Shown: one piece after another, positions 22,661 to 34,225 of the stretch
Layout: every line of letters begins with the position of its first letter
Position numbering within the stretch: the first letter of the stretch is position 1
Assembly (NCBI GenBank): GCA_003415625.1
Contig: PYIU01000004.1
Coordinates: 3,410,001 to 3,474,000, forward strand
Length of the DNA: 64,000 bases
From: Aquanectria penicillioides
Taxonomy: Eukaryota; Ascomycota; Sordariomycetes; Hypocreales; Nectriaceae
Reading direction: 5' to 3'
The notes under the pieces: model-generated
Told to the model about the DNA's origin: nothing
The model's input: the letters and a program-made list of their open reading frames with translations, nothing else
The model's database searches: none
Position numbers and translations under genes: made by a program

Positions 22661-23216
22661 TTATGCGCTCACGGCGGTACCGGTCTTAAGGTCGTAGTCG
22701 GTGATCACCTGAACCTTCTCCGCCGAGGCCGATTTCTACCATAGGATTCGAGTCAGTCTCCGCAGCTACAAGGGTTCGATGCAACCACATCTGTGCGTGA
22801 CAGGGTCTTACCGGGTCAAACTCGTAACCCAACCACTCCTTCACCAGGCGTCGGGCCAGCTCGATACCAATGACACGTTGGCCAAGGCACAGAACCTGAG
22901 CGTTGTTGCTCAAGACGGCACGCTCAACGCTGAAGCTGTCATGGGCAGTCACCGCGCGAACACCCTGGACCTTGTTGGCCGCCACACAGACTCCAAGTCC
23001 AGTCCCACACACCAAGATAGCACGATTTACGTCTCCTCGGGCTACAAGTTCAGCGGCAGCAATAGCGTAGTGAGGGTACGCAGTTTTATCTGTGGAGGTC
23101 TTGGGACCGACATCGACGACGGATTCCACACGAGGGTCGGCGCTCAGGTCCTCGATTAGAGTAGCCTTGTAGTCAAAACCGGCATCGTCGCCACCGAGAG
23201 CAATTCGTAGACCCAT
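22661..23216 (-). CDS. RpiB/LacAB-family sugar-phosphate isomerase, 159 aa, 2 exons
   Basis: Aldose-ketose isomerase of the ribose-5-phosphate isomerase B fold, probably acting on a tetrulose- or pentulose-phosphate in the cytosol. Exon 1 is 23216-22812 (135 codons), the intron 22811-22736 (GTAAGA...TAG, 76 bp, phase 0), exon 2 22735-22661 (24 aa plus TAA). Motifs: [10 protein letters not shown] (8-17), TAYPHYA (45-51), catalytic-Cys loop VCGTGLG (Cys70), AANK..G.RAV (79-89), and [10 protein letters not shown] (108-117) before WLGYEFDP. The ending [10 protein letters not shown] is typical of fungal members. Two positions that are His in E. coli RpiB (GCDHVG; QHNDTN) are Asp11 and about Ser103 here, pointing away from cyclic ribose-5-phosphate as substrate (inference). 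It is convergent with the regulator, with a 167-bp gap. Start context AACATGGGT. Confidence 0.93.
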
Positions 23217-23615
23217 GTTTATTGGTGTCGATAAAGATCTCGCAGATTTATGGGGTATAAAGTGGTGATGAAAATACTTCGTGAGTATTATTTTAAAAAA
23301 TGTAAAATGAAATAAAATAAAACAAAATAAAATAGGATAAAAAACCTAAGGTTTAAAAGTAAAGACAAAAAGAAAAGAGGCTAAAAGAAGAGTTTTGTAT
23401 TGTAATGATGGATTTCTTTGCAATTCTAAGCCATCATGGCCAGGTTCCTCCCGGGTTCCCCAATCCAAGAACGTGCTGTGACGCATGACAACATTGCGTC
23501 CCCACATGAGTCGCCCCCCTGCCTGGGAGGGTTTCCGCGACACGAGTCCGGATGTATGCCTCGAGACGAGGTTTAGTGGAGATATAGGATGCAACAAACT
23601 ATGGGGGTGTGCAGC
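23217..23615 (-). promoter_or_regulatory. Upstream region of the isomerase gene
   Basis: Presumed promoter and 5' UTR of the minus-strand isomerase. On the minus strand ATACCCCATAAAT lies about 30 bases upstream of the start codon, and a T-rich stretch (23,288-23,345 as A-rich on +) lies further up. The outer part, 23,400-23,615, is GC-normal with no supported gene and ends where the copia LTR begins. Confidence 0.5.
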
Positions 23616-23843
23616 CGTTGAACCGAACCAGTTGTGTAATTGTGTGTATTGTCCTTGTTCTCGTTCTTCTTCCTCCTAGCCTTGCTTTATTGCTTAGGCT
23701 CTAAAAGAGGGGTTAGGCTATACTAGACCTAATAGAGCTATATTATATTTATATAACTTTTATTTAATTATTTTAAGCTTTATTTTTATAATTTAAAGTA
23801 TATATTAATATTTCTTTATATATATAATACTTTAAGTTTAATA
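23616..23843 (-). repeat. Copia-3 left LTR, half unmutated
   Basis: The first about 100 bp (CCGAACCAGTTGTGTAATTG through TCTAAAAGAGGGG) keep their original sequence and the rest is AT-converted. It borders the gene island and mirrors the half-mutated LTR at 16,123-16,344. Confidence 0.85.
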
Positions 23844-24451
23844 TATTTTTCTTTTAATATATTATTAATTTTATATATAGCTTTAAAGTTATAGGAAAAT
23901 TTTATAATAATATTATTATTATTATTTTTATTTATTATAAATAAATATATTTAAATATAATAAAGGCTTATTTTATTATTATTTAATTAAAAATATTATA
24001 GATTTTATTTACTTTAATTTTAAATTTTTTTTAATTATAGTAAAATATTATAAGCTTATATTTTAATAGTTTTTAATCTTTAAAAAGCAATTTTATTATT
24101 ATAATTATTTATTATTTTAATTAAATAAGCTTTATTATTAAGCTTTTAGCTTTAATTCTTTTTTTTATATAGTATTTTATAGAAATAGGTATTATAGGCT
24201 TAAAAATTTAAATAATCTTAAATTAAAAAGGGTCCTTAAGGATTTTAAGCTTTTTAATTTATTTTACTATAATTTTTACTTTATAGCTTTATTTAAAAGT
24301 CTTTTAATTATTTAAATTATTAAAAATATAAATCTTTAAAGTTATTTTATATATTTAATTTAAAATTAAAATATAAAATTTATTTCTTGCTTTTAAAGCT
24401 TAATTAAATAGTTATAATTGCATTAATAAATATAGCTTTAAGACTTTTAAT

Positions 24452-24667
24452 TATTAAATTAAACTAATTATATAATTATATTTATTATCTTTCTTTTTTT
24501 TAGCTTTACTTTATTGCTTAGGCTTTAAAAAAGGGGTTAGGCTGCGCTAGATTTAATAGAGCTATAGTATATTTATATAACTTTTATTTAATTATTTTAA
24601 GCTTTATTTCTATAATTTAAAGTGTATATTAATGTTTCTCTATATATATAATACCTTAAGTTTAATA
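24452..24667 (-). repeat. Copia-3 right (5') LTR
   Basis: A 216-bp copy ending TTTAATA, RIP-mutated throughout. It directly precedes LINE sequence at 24,668. Confidence 0.85.
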
Positions 24668-25252
24668 GAAATTAAAGCACTTAAAAGAGAAAGTTATTAA
24701 AAGGTAAAAATAATACAAAAGTAAATATATTTTAAACTAAATGCAGCTTAATAGCTAGCTTATAGTATAATATAATATATAAATAAGCTAGCTATTTAAT
24801 AAAGTAATATATAATTTAGGTTTTAAATAAGTATTACTTAAGCTTAAAAAAGTTATAAAGTAAATTAAATAAAATTTCTTTTTAATTTAAATAAAGTAAG
24901 CAATATAGTATAATATAGCTAACTATTTTAATAGTGCCTTTATATTAATATTAAAGTATAATTATTTTAAAAACTTTTTTTTAAAAGAGAAATCCTTAAA
25001 GTTTAATATATTTTATTTATATTTAAATAAATAAAGAACTTTTATACTTTTTAAATTCTATATAATAAATAAATAGTTTTTTTTATTATAAAATAAAAAG
25101 ACTTTAGCTATTTTTATTTTATTATTTATATATTATTTATAAGATTTATATTTAATTTAATTTTATTAATATTTTTAATTAATTAATTTTTAATTTTTAA
25201 TTAATTTTTAATTCTTTTTATAATTTTTATTAAAAAGTTAAATAATAAACTA
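24668..25252 (-). mobile_element. LINE L4 fragment (ORF2 C-terminus)
   Basis: The reverse complement matches L1 at about 3150-3760, the end of LINE ORF2 and start of its 3' segment. It is cut on the left by Copia-3 and on the right by the 3' tail of LINE L3, so it looks like the insertion target of L3. Confidence 0.7.
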
Positions 25253-27575
25253 CTTTTTCTATTTTTATATTTATTTATTTATTTATTAATACTTTATAGA
25301 CCTAAAGGTAAATAGTGCTTTTATACTATAGAAAATAAAGAAAAAAACTATATTAATAGAATAAAAACCTTTATTTAATATAGTATTAGATTTAATATAG
25401 GCCTATTATAATAGCTTATTAAATTAAAGGTTAATTTAATGCTATTATTAAGATATTTTAATTACTTAATTAAAGAGTTAATAAATAAAGTAAAAGTAAA
25501 GTCTATAATAGATCTAGCCTAGCTATATAATAAAACTATTATAAAGGGTAAGGCATTAAATTAGCACTATTAGCTAGCGGCTAGCTGGCTATTAGCTGCT
25601 TATATATTATTAATATTATTTTATAGGCTTTATAGTTGCATTTAGGTTTTTTTTTTTTTTTTATATACTTTTATAAGTGCCTTAATTCCTTTAGGTATAT
25701 AAACCTTACTAATATATTAAGCCTATAAAATACTTAATTTATATATAATGCAATTAAAGCTTTTATTTTCTTTTTAGGCTAACTATTAATAGCTAAAAAT
25801 AATAATTATAATAATAATAATAATTATAATTATAATTGCAATAGTTTATATATACTATAGGCCTATTATAGCTTTTATATTAACCTTTATATAAATATTA
25901 AAATATTAAGCTAGCTATACTAAAGTAAGGGATATTAAGCTATTTTTAAGGGCAATATAAAATCTATTCTATTCTATATATATTATACAAATAGTAAAAA
26001 ATAAAAAAAAAGGTTTATATTAAAATTAAGCTAATAAATTATATTCTTTTACTATAATTTTTAATAATTAATTAATAATAAATACTAAAGCTAATAGCTA
26101 TCTTACTTATACCTATATATATAAGCTATATAAACTATTACTATATTTAATAAAGGCTAATACTTAAGTATTAATAGTAGCTTTATAGAAGGGGATAGCT
26201 ATAATAAATATACTTTAGTTTTAATTTAGGTTTATTGCTAATATAGTTTATTAAAAGAAAGAGCTCTAATAGCTAAAGGCTAAGGCTACTTAAGCTAAAA
26301 GAAAGGCAATTTAAGTATATTTTTAAGCTATTTCTATAGTTTTAACTATAGGCCTTAGTACTAATTAGCTCTATAAGCTAATTAATAAAGTTAATTATAT
26401 AGCTATAGCTTTTAAAAGCTTAATTGCTATATTGCCTTTTTTAATTAAAGGGGCTAAAGCTATTTATAAATAAATAGCACTAAAAAGTAATAGTAAAGAT
26501 AAATTTATTTATCTTTAATATAGAGCTATATTAGCTAATAGTTAAATAATAATTTAAGTTTAATATAACTCTTTAAGCTTTAGCTTAAGCCTAAATAAAG
26601 TTAAAAGGGGATTAAAATAAAAGGGATTTAAAGATAAAAAGGAGAAAAGTAAAGGCAAAAAGAATAAAAAGAGTAAAAAGAATAAAATAGACTTTATATC
26701 CTTTAGGGGGGATATAGACTTAAAGTAAATAATATTGCTAAATTAAATAAATAAAGATTAAATATAATAAAGAAATAAAGTAGGTTTAAATTAAAGTTAA
26801 AATAGAGATCTAACTATTATAAAGGGCAGGCTTTAGTATATTATTTATATAATAGACTAGTTTTTTCTTTTTTTTATAGAAAGTTTTTTTAAATATATTA
26901 ATCTCTCTCTTAAAGAAAGGGTTAAAGCACTTAAGCAAAAGAGTTATTTTAAGGTAAAGTTAAAAGCAATATAGAATTAGGCCTATTTTAAACTAAATAT
27001 AAATTAATAGCTAGATTATAGTATAATATAATATATAATTAAACTAGCTACTTTATAAAACTATATATAGTATAAGCCTTAAATAGATATTACTTAAGCT
27101 TTAATAGATTATATAATAGAGTTAATAAAGCCTCCTTTTAGCTAAAGTAAAGAAAGCAGTATAGAATAATATAGCTAATTGTTTTAATAGTATTTTTATA
27201 CTAATATTATAATAAGTTTATATTAAGGACTTTTTTATAGAAAAGAAATCTATAAAGCCTAATATATTCTATTTTTATTTAAATAAATAAAAAGCTTTTA
27301 TATTTCTTAAGCCCTTTATATAAATAAATTATTTTTTTCTTTATATAAAAAGAAAAGGCTTTAGCTATTTCTATTTTATTATTTATATATTATATATATA
27401 ATTTATAGCTAATTTAATTCTATTGCTTTTTTTAATTAATTAATACTTAATTTTTAATTAATTTATAATTCTTTTTATTTTCTTTATTAAAGAGCTAATT
27501 AATAAACTACTCTTTATACTTTTATATAGATTTATATTAAAGGCTATTATAATAATAATATTAAATTTAATATAT
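25253..27575 (-). mobile_element. LINE L3, 3' half (3' tail, antisense-ORF segment, ORF2 end)
   Basis: Reading the minus strand from 27,575: the ORF2 C-terminal portion (to 26,888), the 3' segment with the antisense ORF (26,887-25,286), then a (AAAT)n tail at 25,253-25,285. The remainder of the element resumes at 34,226-36,483. The left break reads AATTTAATATATTATT, which corresponds to the L1 sequence around 3100 after RIP, so the two halves join at one point in ORF2. Confidence 0.7.
26080..26770 (+). pseudogene. Antisense ORF in the LINE 3' segment, copy in L3
   Basis: A plus-strand frame, opposite to the LINE. It repeats the blocks of the 3880-4600 and 28,470-29,190 copies: a Lys/Leu-rich start around 26,110-26,160, NQLYKLINKVNYIAIAF around 26,360-26,410, then a basic Lys/Arg-rich end around 26,590-26,690. 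More degraded than the other copies. Confidence 0.45.
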
Positions 27576-28118
27576 TATTTATTTTTATTTATTTATTTAT
27601 TAATACTCTATAGACCTATAAGGTAGATAGTGCTTCTATACTATATAAATAAAGGAAAAAACTATACTAATAGGGTAAAAACCTTTATTTAATATAATAT
27701 TAAGCCTATTATAGGTTTTCTATAAAGGGGCATTAAATTAAAAATTAGTTTAGTGCTATTACTAAAATATCCTATTTATTTAATTATAGGGTTAGTAAGT
27801 AAAGTAAAAGTAGGGCCTGCAATAGGCCTAAATTATCTATACTATAGGCCTATTATAGAAAATAGGGCACTAATCTAATACTAGCTAGCGGCCAGCTAGC
27901 TATTAGCTATTTAAGTGCTATTATTATTATTTTTTAATCTTTATAGATATATTTAATTCCTTTTTCTTTTTTCTTTCTTTATATACCTTTATAAAAGCTT
28001 TCTATTGCCTTTAAGTATATACTTTATTAATATATTATTTATATAAAATACCTAATTTATATAAGTATTAATTACTATTTCTATTGCTATTCTATATTAA
28101 TTGTATATAGCTAAAGAT

Positions 28119-28124
28119 AATAAC

Positions 28125-28161
<37 letters not shown>

Positions 28162-28212
28162 GCAATAATAATAATAATAATAATAATAACTATAACTATA
28201 ATTATAATTATA
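28119..28212. repeat. (AAT)n / (TAATTA)n low-complexity tract
   Basis: About 75 bp of AAT repeats followed by ACTATAATTATAATTATA-type repeats. It is the equivalent of the ATT tract at 4838-4906 and of a shorter tract at about 25,805-25,840. An apparent poly-Asn reading frame across it is not a gene. Confidence 0.85.
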
Positions 28213-28469
28213 ACTATAGCTATAATTATAATAGTTTATATATATTGCAGGCCTATTATAGTTTTTATATTAATACTTATATAGATACTAAAACGCTAGG
28301 CTGGCCGCGCTAGGGCAAGGGGTGCTAAGCTATCTTTAGGGGCAGTATAGGATCTGCCTTACTCTATATATATTATATAAATAGCAAAAGATAGAGAGAA
28401 GGGTCTATATTAAAATTAAGCTAATAAATTATATTTCTTTATTATAACTTTAAATAGCTAATAGCAATA

Positions 28470-29190
28470 AATACTAAAGCTAATAGCTATACTATTTATG
28501 CCTATATGCATAAGCTATATAAGCTATTACTATATTTAGTAAAGGCTAATGCTTAAGTATTAATAGTAGCTTTATAGAAAGGGATAGCTATAATAAGTAC
28601 TTTTTAGTTTTAATTTAGATTTACTATTAATATAATCTATTAAATAAAGGAGCTTTAGTAGTTAGGGGCTAAGGCCATTTAGGCTAAAAGAAGGGCAATT
28701 TAAGCGCACTCTTAAGCTATACCTATAGTTTTAACTATAGGTTTTAATATTAATTAGCTTTATAAGCTAATTAATAGAGTTAATTATATAGCTATAGCTT
28801 TTAAAAGCTTAATAGCTATATTGCTTTCTTTAATTAAAGGGGCTAAGGCTACTTAAGGATAGATAGTACTAAAAAGTAATAATAGTAATAAATTAAATTA
28901 GTTTTAATATAGATTTATATTAGCTAATATTAATAGTAAATATTAAAGTTTAATATAACTTTTTAAGCAATAGCTTAAGCTTAAATAAAGCTAAAAGGGG
29001 ATTAAAGTAAAAAAAGCTTAAAGATAAAAAGAAAAATAGTAAGAAAGATAGCAAAAAGAATAAAATAGATCTTATATCTTTTAAGAAGAATATAAACTTA
29101 AAGTAAATAGTATTACTAAAATAAATAAATATAAATTAAATATAGTAATAAATAAAGATTAAGTTTAAAATAAAGGTAAAATAAAGACCT
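28470..29190 (+). pseudogene. Antisense ORF in the LINE 3' segment, copy in L2 (best preserved)
   Basis: The plus-strand frame reads IYAYMHKLYKLLLYLVKANA, IVAL.KGIAIISTF, KEL..LGAKAI.AKRRAI.A, then NQLYKLINRVNYIAIAFKSL, and ends basic and Lys/Arg-rich. Nearly every break is TAA/TAG where Gln would fit. The transcript would be antisense to the LINE 3' region. Family not recognised. It lies between the ORF2 end and the LINE tail in three copies, so it belongs to the element. Confidence 0.55.
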
Positions 29191-29267
29191 AACTATTAAA
29201 GGGGGCAGGCTTTAGTATATTATTTATATAATAGATTAGTTTTTTCCTTCTTTTAAAGGGGGTTTTT

Positions 29268-32200
29268 TTTAAATATATTAACTTCCCTTTTAATAAAAGG
29301 GTTAAAGCGCTTAAATAAAAGAGTTATTAAAAGATAGAGGCAATATATAAATAGATATATTTTAAACTAAATGCAATTTAATAGCTAGTTTATAGTATAA
29401 TATAATATATAAATAGGCTAATTATTTAATAAAGCAATATATAGTTTAGGCTTTAAATAAATACTATTTAAGCTTAAAGAGATTATAAAGTAAATTAAAT
29501 AGAGATTCCCTTTAGCTTAAATAAAATAGGCAGTATAATATAATATAGCTAACTATTTTAATAGTATTTTTATATTAATATTAAAGTATACTTACTTTAG
29601 GGACTTTTCTTTAGAAAAGAAATCCCTAAAGCCTAATGCATTTTATTTATATTTAAATAAATAAAAAGCTTTTATATTTCTTAAGTCCTTTATAAAGGTA
29701 AATAGTCTTTTTCTTTATATAAAGTAAAAAGATTTTAGCTACTTTTATTTTATTATTTATATAGTATTTATAAAACTTATATTTAGTTTATTTCTATTAA
29801 TGCTTTTAGTTAATTAATATTTAGTTCTTAATTAACTTTTAGTCCTTTTTATATTCTTTATTAAAAAGCTAATTAATTAACTACTTTTTATATTTTTATA
29901 TTAATTTATACTAAAGGCTATTACAATAATAGCAATAGATTTATTGCATTATTAATATAGCTATAAAAAGAATAAGTTTTTTAATGCCTTAAGCTTAAAG
30001 TTAGCCCTAAAATTAAGCAAATTATTTATTAAGGTATATATTAAATAAAGGGATTTTAAGCTTACTTTCTAATAGTTTAATTAAAGTAGCCTTATAGCCT
30101 TTCTTTATAATATAAAGGGCTTAGGTCTATTTAATAAATAGGGCTTTAGCAATCCCTTTTAGGTTTTTGCCCTTTTTTGCTAAAGAATAGTATATATTAG
30201 CGCTATAGGCAATTATAGATTTAATTATATATATATATATTATATAGGTAGCCTTAAGGTTTACTTTCTATATGCTTGCTATAAGGGCAATAAAGGCCTG
30301 CCTTTAGCACTTAAGTTTTTCTTTAAGCTTAAAAATATATAGGCCTTAAAGTAGCTTTTTATATAGCTATAATTTAAAGAAATAGTATAATTTCTATAGC
30401 TAAATTATATTATAGATAAGGATTAATTAAACTTAATGCCTTTAGTATTAATAAAAGAAATAAAGAAATTAGGCTTTAGTAGATTTAAAGGTTATACTAT
30501 TAATAAAGGCCTAAAATATATATATTATTTATATAGCTTTAAATTAGGCTTAAGTCTTTACTATATTTTTTTTAAATATAAATATATTTATATTATTAGT
30601 AAATTTAATTATTATAATTTTAAGGACTTTTTAAAGCGCTATATAAAGCCTTAATATAAATAGAATAAAGAGAATAGAGAAAAGTAGCAATCTCTATAAA
30701 ATCCCTACTTTAATGCTATAAGGTTTAAAGGACTTACTATTAAACTAAAGGTATATTAAATGCTTAAATAGATAGCTAAAAAGCTAAATTAATAATTACT
30801 ATAAATAGCCTTAATTATAAAGGGTAGTAATAAGCCTTTTATAGTTAATTAAGTTAAAGGCTATAGTAAAGTTTAATTAAAGGAGTAATGCTATTTTACT
30901 ATAGGCCTATATTATATATATTGCTTCTATTATAACTATAAGGGCTAGTTTAATAGACCTTTAAGATCTATTCTTTATTTAATTATTAAAAAGTATATTT
31001 AGGTTTTTAGCTATTATTATTATTTATTAGGCTATTATTAACTTTATTATTTTACTAATAATATTAAAAAGGAAAATAGATCTTTATTTAAATGCTATAT
31101 ATTTTTAGGCTATTATTTTATTAAATTTAAGAATAATTATAGCAATTATATAGTAAAAGCAATATAAAAAATGCCTAAATGCAATGCTTATATTAATAAT
31201 AATAATAAAGGCTTTTAAAAAGGGCTTACTATATACTTTAAGGAAGCTAATAAAAAATCTATTACTGCTAAAAGCTTTTTATAATTAAATTTTAAAGAGT
31301 AAATAAGCTAGTTTATAAAGTTTAATATAGTTTTATATTAAGTCCTTAACATTTTATAGCATTTAGTCTATACCTAATAGTTATATTATAAAGTTTATTA
31401 TAATAAATTTAATATTTTAATTATTTACCTAAAGCTTAAAGAAAAAGCATTTTACTAATATAATTGCCTTTTTAATATAGCTTATAGCTAAAGAATCTTA
31501 CTTAAAGCAGTTAAGGGAGAGAAGCTATAAAGAGGCTAAAGCAATACTACTTTAAAGTTATGCCTATTTCTTTAAGTTCTAAAGTTTTTTTTAGCTGCTA
31601 ATACCTTTTTCTATTTTAGCTTTAAATAGAATATTGCATTAAGCTATATATTTAGCTTTAGCTATATAAGCCTTTTGCTTATTGCCTGCCTTTTATAGTT
31701 TTAATTAATTAGCTATTATATTATTGCATTATATATATCTTTATACTTATTTAAGTTAATAAATAGTCTCTATAATAGGCTAGTTCTATTAATTATTGTA
31801 GTTAGGCTTAAATTGCCTTTATATTAGGGTAATATATTAAGCAATTTAATGCAGTTTTTAGATTAGCTATTTAATTGCCTCTTTTAGCTATTATATAGAG
31901 GTTATCTTACTTAAGGTTTAGCAAAAAGTAACTTATACTTTAAGTTTAGCTTTTTTAGGGTTTATTATATATTAATTAAATGCTATAAGCTAAAGGTTTA
32001 ATAAAAGGAAAAGCAATATATCTATAGAAAACCTAATATATATTTACTATAAAATATAATTAAAGCTATTTAAATTATAATTAAGGCCTAAATAAATAGT
32101 ATAGCTATCCTTTAAGGCTTAAGCTAAATTAAAGGTGCTATTTTTAGCATTACTTACTTTTTAAATTATAGTTCTATAGGGGGTTATTAGGGCTATATTT

Positions 32201-33050
32201 AATTATTGCATTTCTATTAAAAAGATTAAGCTATATAAAGTAGTTCTATTATAGCAATTCTATATTAAGTAATATAAATTAAAGTCTTTAATTATAATTA
32301 TTTTAGGGGCTAAAGTAAGGTTAGCTAAAGTATATATTGCCCTTAAGTTTTCTTTGCCTTTTAAAGGGTTATATATTGCAATTATTTTTATATAATAATA
32401 TTTAAAATTAACTTTAATTTAGTCTTTCTCTATTTAATAGATTTAAATCTTTAGTCTATATTATTTATATATATAAAGAGCTATATAGCTTAAGTAATAG
32501 ATTATAGTATAGTTTAATCTTTTAGGGTTTACTAAAGTATTAATCCTTTAGTTTTTAGCTAGTTTTAAAAGTATAATTGCATTATATTTATTATAGGTAT
32601 ATAGCATTTAATAGATTAACTTAAGGCAGCAATATATATTTTAAAATAGAATCTATATTAATTAAATATAGATAAAGGGATTAATTTAATAGATAGTAGC
32701 AATAGGGTATAGGCACTAAAGAAAAGAAAAGCATTAAATAAAGTATAGTGCTATTTATTTATAGAGCCTAAAGGTTAATTAACTCTTTTAGTAAGGAAAG
32801 GAGCTATAAAGAAAGGGTTTTTAAGGAAGCTATTTTATTATATATAGAAAATATTTTACTATACTAAAATGCATTTTTTATATTTTATTAATTATTTATA
32901 GTATCTTTTTTTATATAGGTTTAATGCTTTTTTATTATAAAATAAATATAGCTTTAGGCTAAATAATCCCTATAGTAAAGGGTATAGCAATAAGGGATTT
33001 CTCTCTTTTTAATAAAGCAATTATTATATATTAAGCTACTATATTAACTA
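29268..33050 (-). pseudogene. LINE L2 ORF2 (endonuclease-RT), RIP-disabled
   Basis: The reverse complement aligns over its length with L1 1-3770. The endonuclease GDFN box is near 32,282-32,312 (now KDFN). The RT palm and DD box are near 30,580-30,610 (now Asn-Asn). The C-terminal Cys/His region is near 29,480-29,800. Multiple TAA/TAG. Confidence 0.75.
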
Positions 33051-33059
33051 TAGATTAAA

Positions 33060-34100
33060 ATAAATTAGCAGTTTCTTATAATATAGCTATACTTATAGCA
33101 TTAAAAGCATTAAGTAAGTTTTAATCCTTTATTAAAAGGTTTATAATTATAGAGTTTAGCATTAAGGAGTAGCCTATTATTATATAGGCTATTAGCTTCT
33201 TTAATAAATAGAATATAAAGAATTAAATTTATTCTTATTGCAGTATTATTATAGGCTTAAATAGGCTTTATTTTACTAACCCTTAAGGTATTAATATTAT
33301 TAATGGTTTTAATAAGTTTATTTATATTATTAAAAATAGATTTAATTTAGATTTTTTTTACTAAAATAATAAAAGTAAAAAAAATAAAAAAAAGCATTAT
33401 TTCTAAATATAATAGCTATTTATTCTTTTTTATAAAAGGCTTTAGTCTATTTTAAGGTAAAAAAGATAAAAACTATATTTTTATTAAAGAGGCAATATAC
33501 TACAATTATATAGAAATTGCTATAGGCTTAATTTACTATTTATATAGTTTCTATTAAAATGCAGTTTTTAATATCTTTAAGGGTATCTTTAGTGCAAATA
33601 ATAACCTTATGCTTAATATAGCTATATATTATATACTTATTAATTTTAGTATTTATAGATATAAAGCTATATAAAAGAACTAATATATAAAACTGCTATA
33701 TTAGCTAAAGAGAAAAGGAGCTTAAGTTAGCTAAAGTAGCTATTATTGCTATAGTAATAGCAATTATTATAGCAATAGTGATTTTATTAATAAGTCTCTT
33801 TTTAAAGGTTATATTAGTCTTAAAGGGGGGGCAAAAGCACACTTTATATATATTAGTATAGGTTTAAAACACCTTTTAAACCGCTTTAAGGAGGTAAAAT
33901 AGAACAATCTTAATAATAGCTTTATAGGCTTTTTTATTTTTATTAATTATAAGGCTTCTATTAGCTTTTATTGCTTTATTTACTTTAGATGCACTATTAT
34001 ATTAGCTAGCAGTAAAAAGGGGGTTATATTAGCTATTTTTAATGCTATATTTTTCTAAATTAATAACTATTAGAAGGGCTGTAGTATTAGCATTACGCTT
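33060..34100 (-). pseudogene. LINE L2 ORF1-like region
   Basis: Sequence upstream of ORF2 on the minus strand, in the position of the gag-like ORF1 of Tad-type LINEs. Heavily mutated; no zinc knuckle or other motif could be read with confidence. Assigned by position only. Confidence 0.4.
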
Positions 34101-34225
34101 CTAATATACTATTATATTTAGGGGTAATCTAATATAAGGGATTAATTAATTGTATTTTTAGATATTTTAGAGGTAGTTTAGAATAGCTGCAAGCAGTTAT
34201 AAGTTTAAGGGCAAAGGTTGTTTTT

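Larger units (their letters stand above)
23616..24667 (-). mobile_element. Copia-3: internally deleted copia derivative
   Basis: Two LTRs in the same orientation (23,616-23,843 and 24,452-24,667) flank only about 608 bp of interior. That interior matches the leader next to the 5' LTR of Copia-2 (about 14,300-14,908); everything from gag to the 3' end is missing. The left LTR is unmutated up to about 23,690 and RIP-mutated after. Its first base is not the family T (CGTTGAACC instead of TGTTGAACC). No target duplication is visible: GCAGC is on the left and GAAAT on the right. Confidence 0.8.
27576..34225 (-). mobile_element. LINE L2, near full length (about 6.65 kb), inserted in L3
   Basis: On the minus strand: 5' end near 34,225, an ORF1-like region (about 34,100-33,060), ORF2 (about 33,050-29,270), a 3' segment with an antisense ORF (29,267-27,610), and a (TAAA)n-type tail at 27,576-27,600. 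Both flanks are parts of one other LINE (L3: 26,888-27,575 and 34,226-36,483), which shows L2 is the younger insertion. RIP has introduced TAA/TAG throughout. Confidence 0.72.

Noticed and set aside
16345..23615. Gene island as a Starship or other large cargo element
   Set aside because: No DUF3435-type recombinase or terminal structure is visible; the borders are ordinary copia LTRs.
28101..28313. Poly-Asn reading frame
   Set aside because: It is the translation of an (AAT)n microsatellite inside a LINE.
24668..29267. Satellite-like tandem array
   Set aside because: The repeated units are explained by nested LINE insertions with A/T-rich tails and by matching halves of L3.
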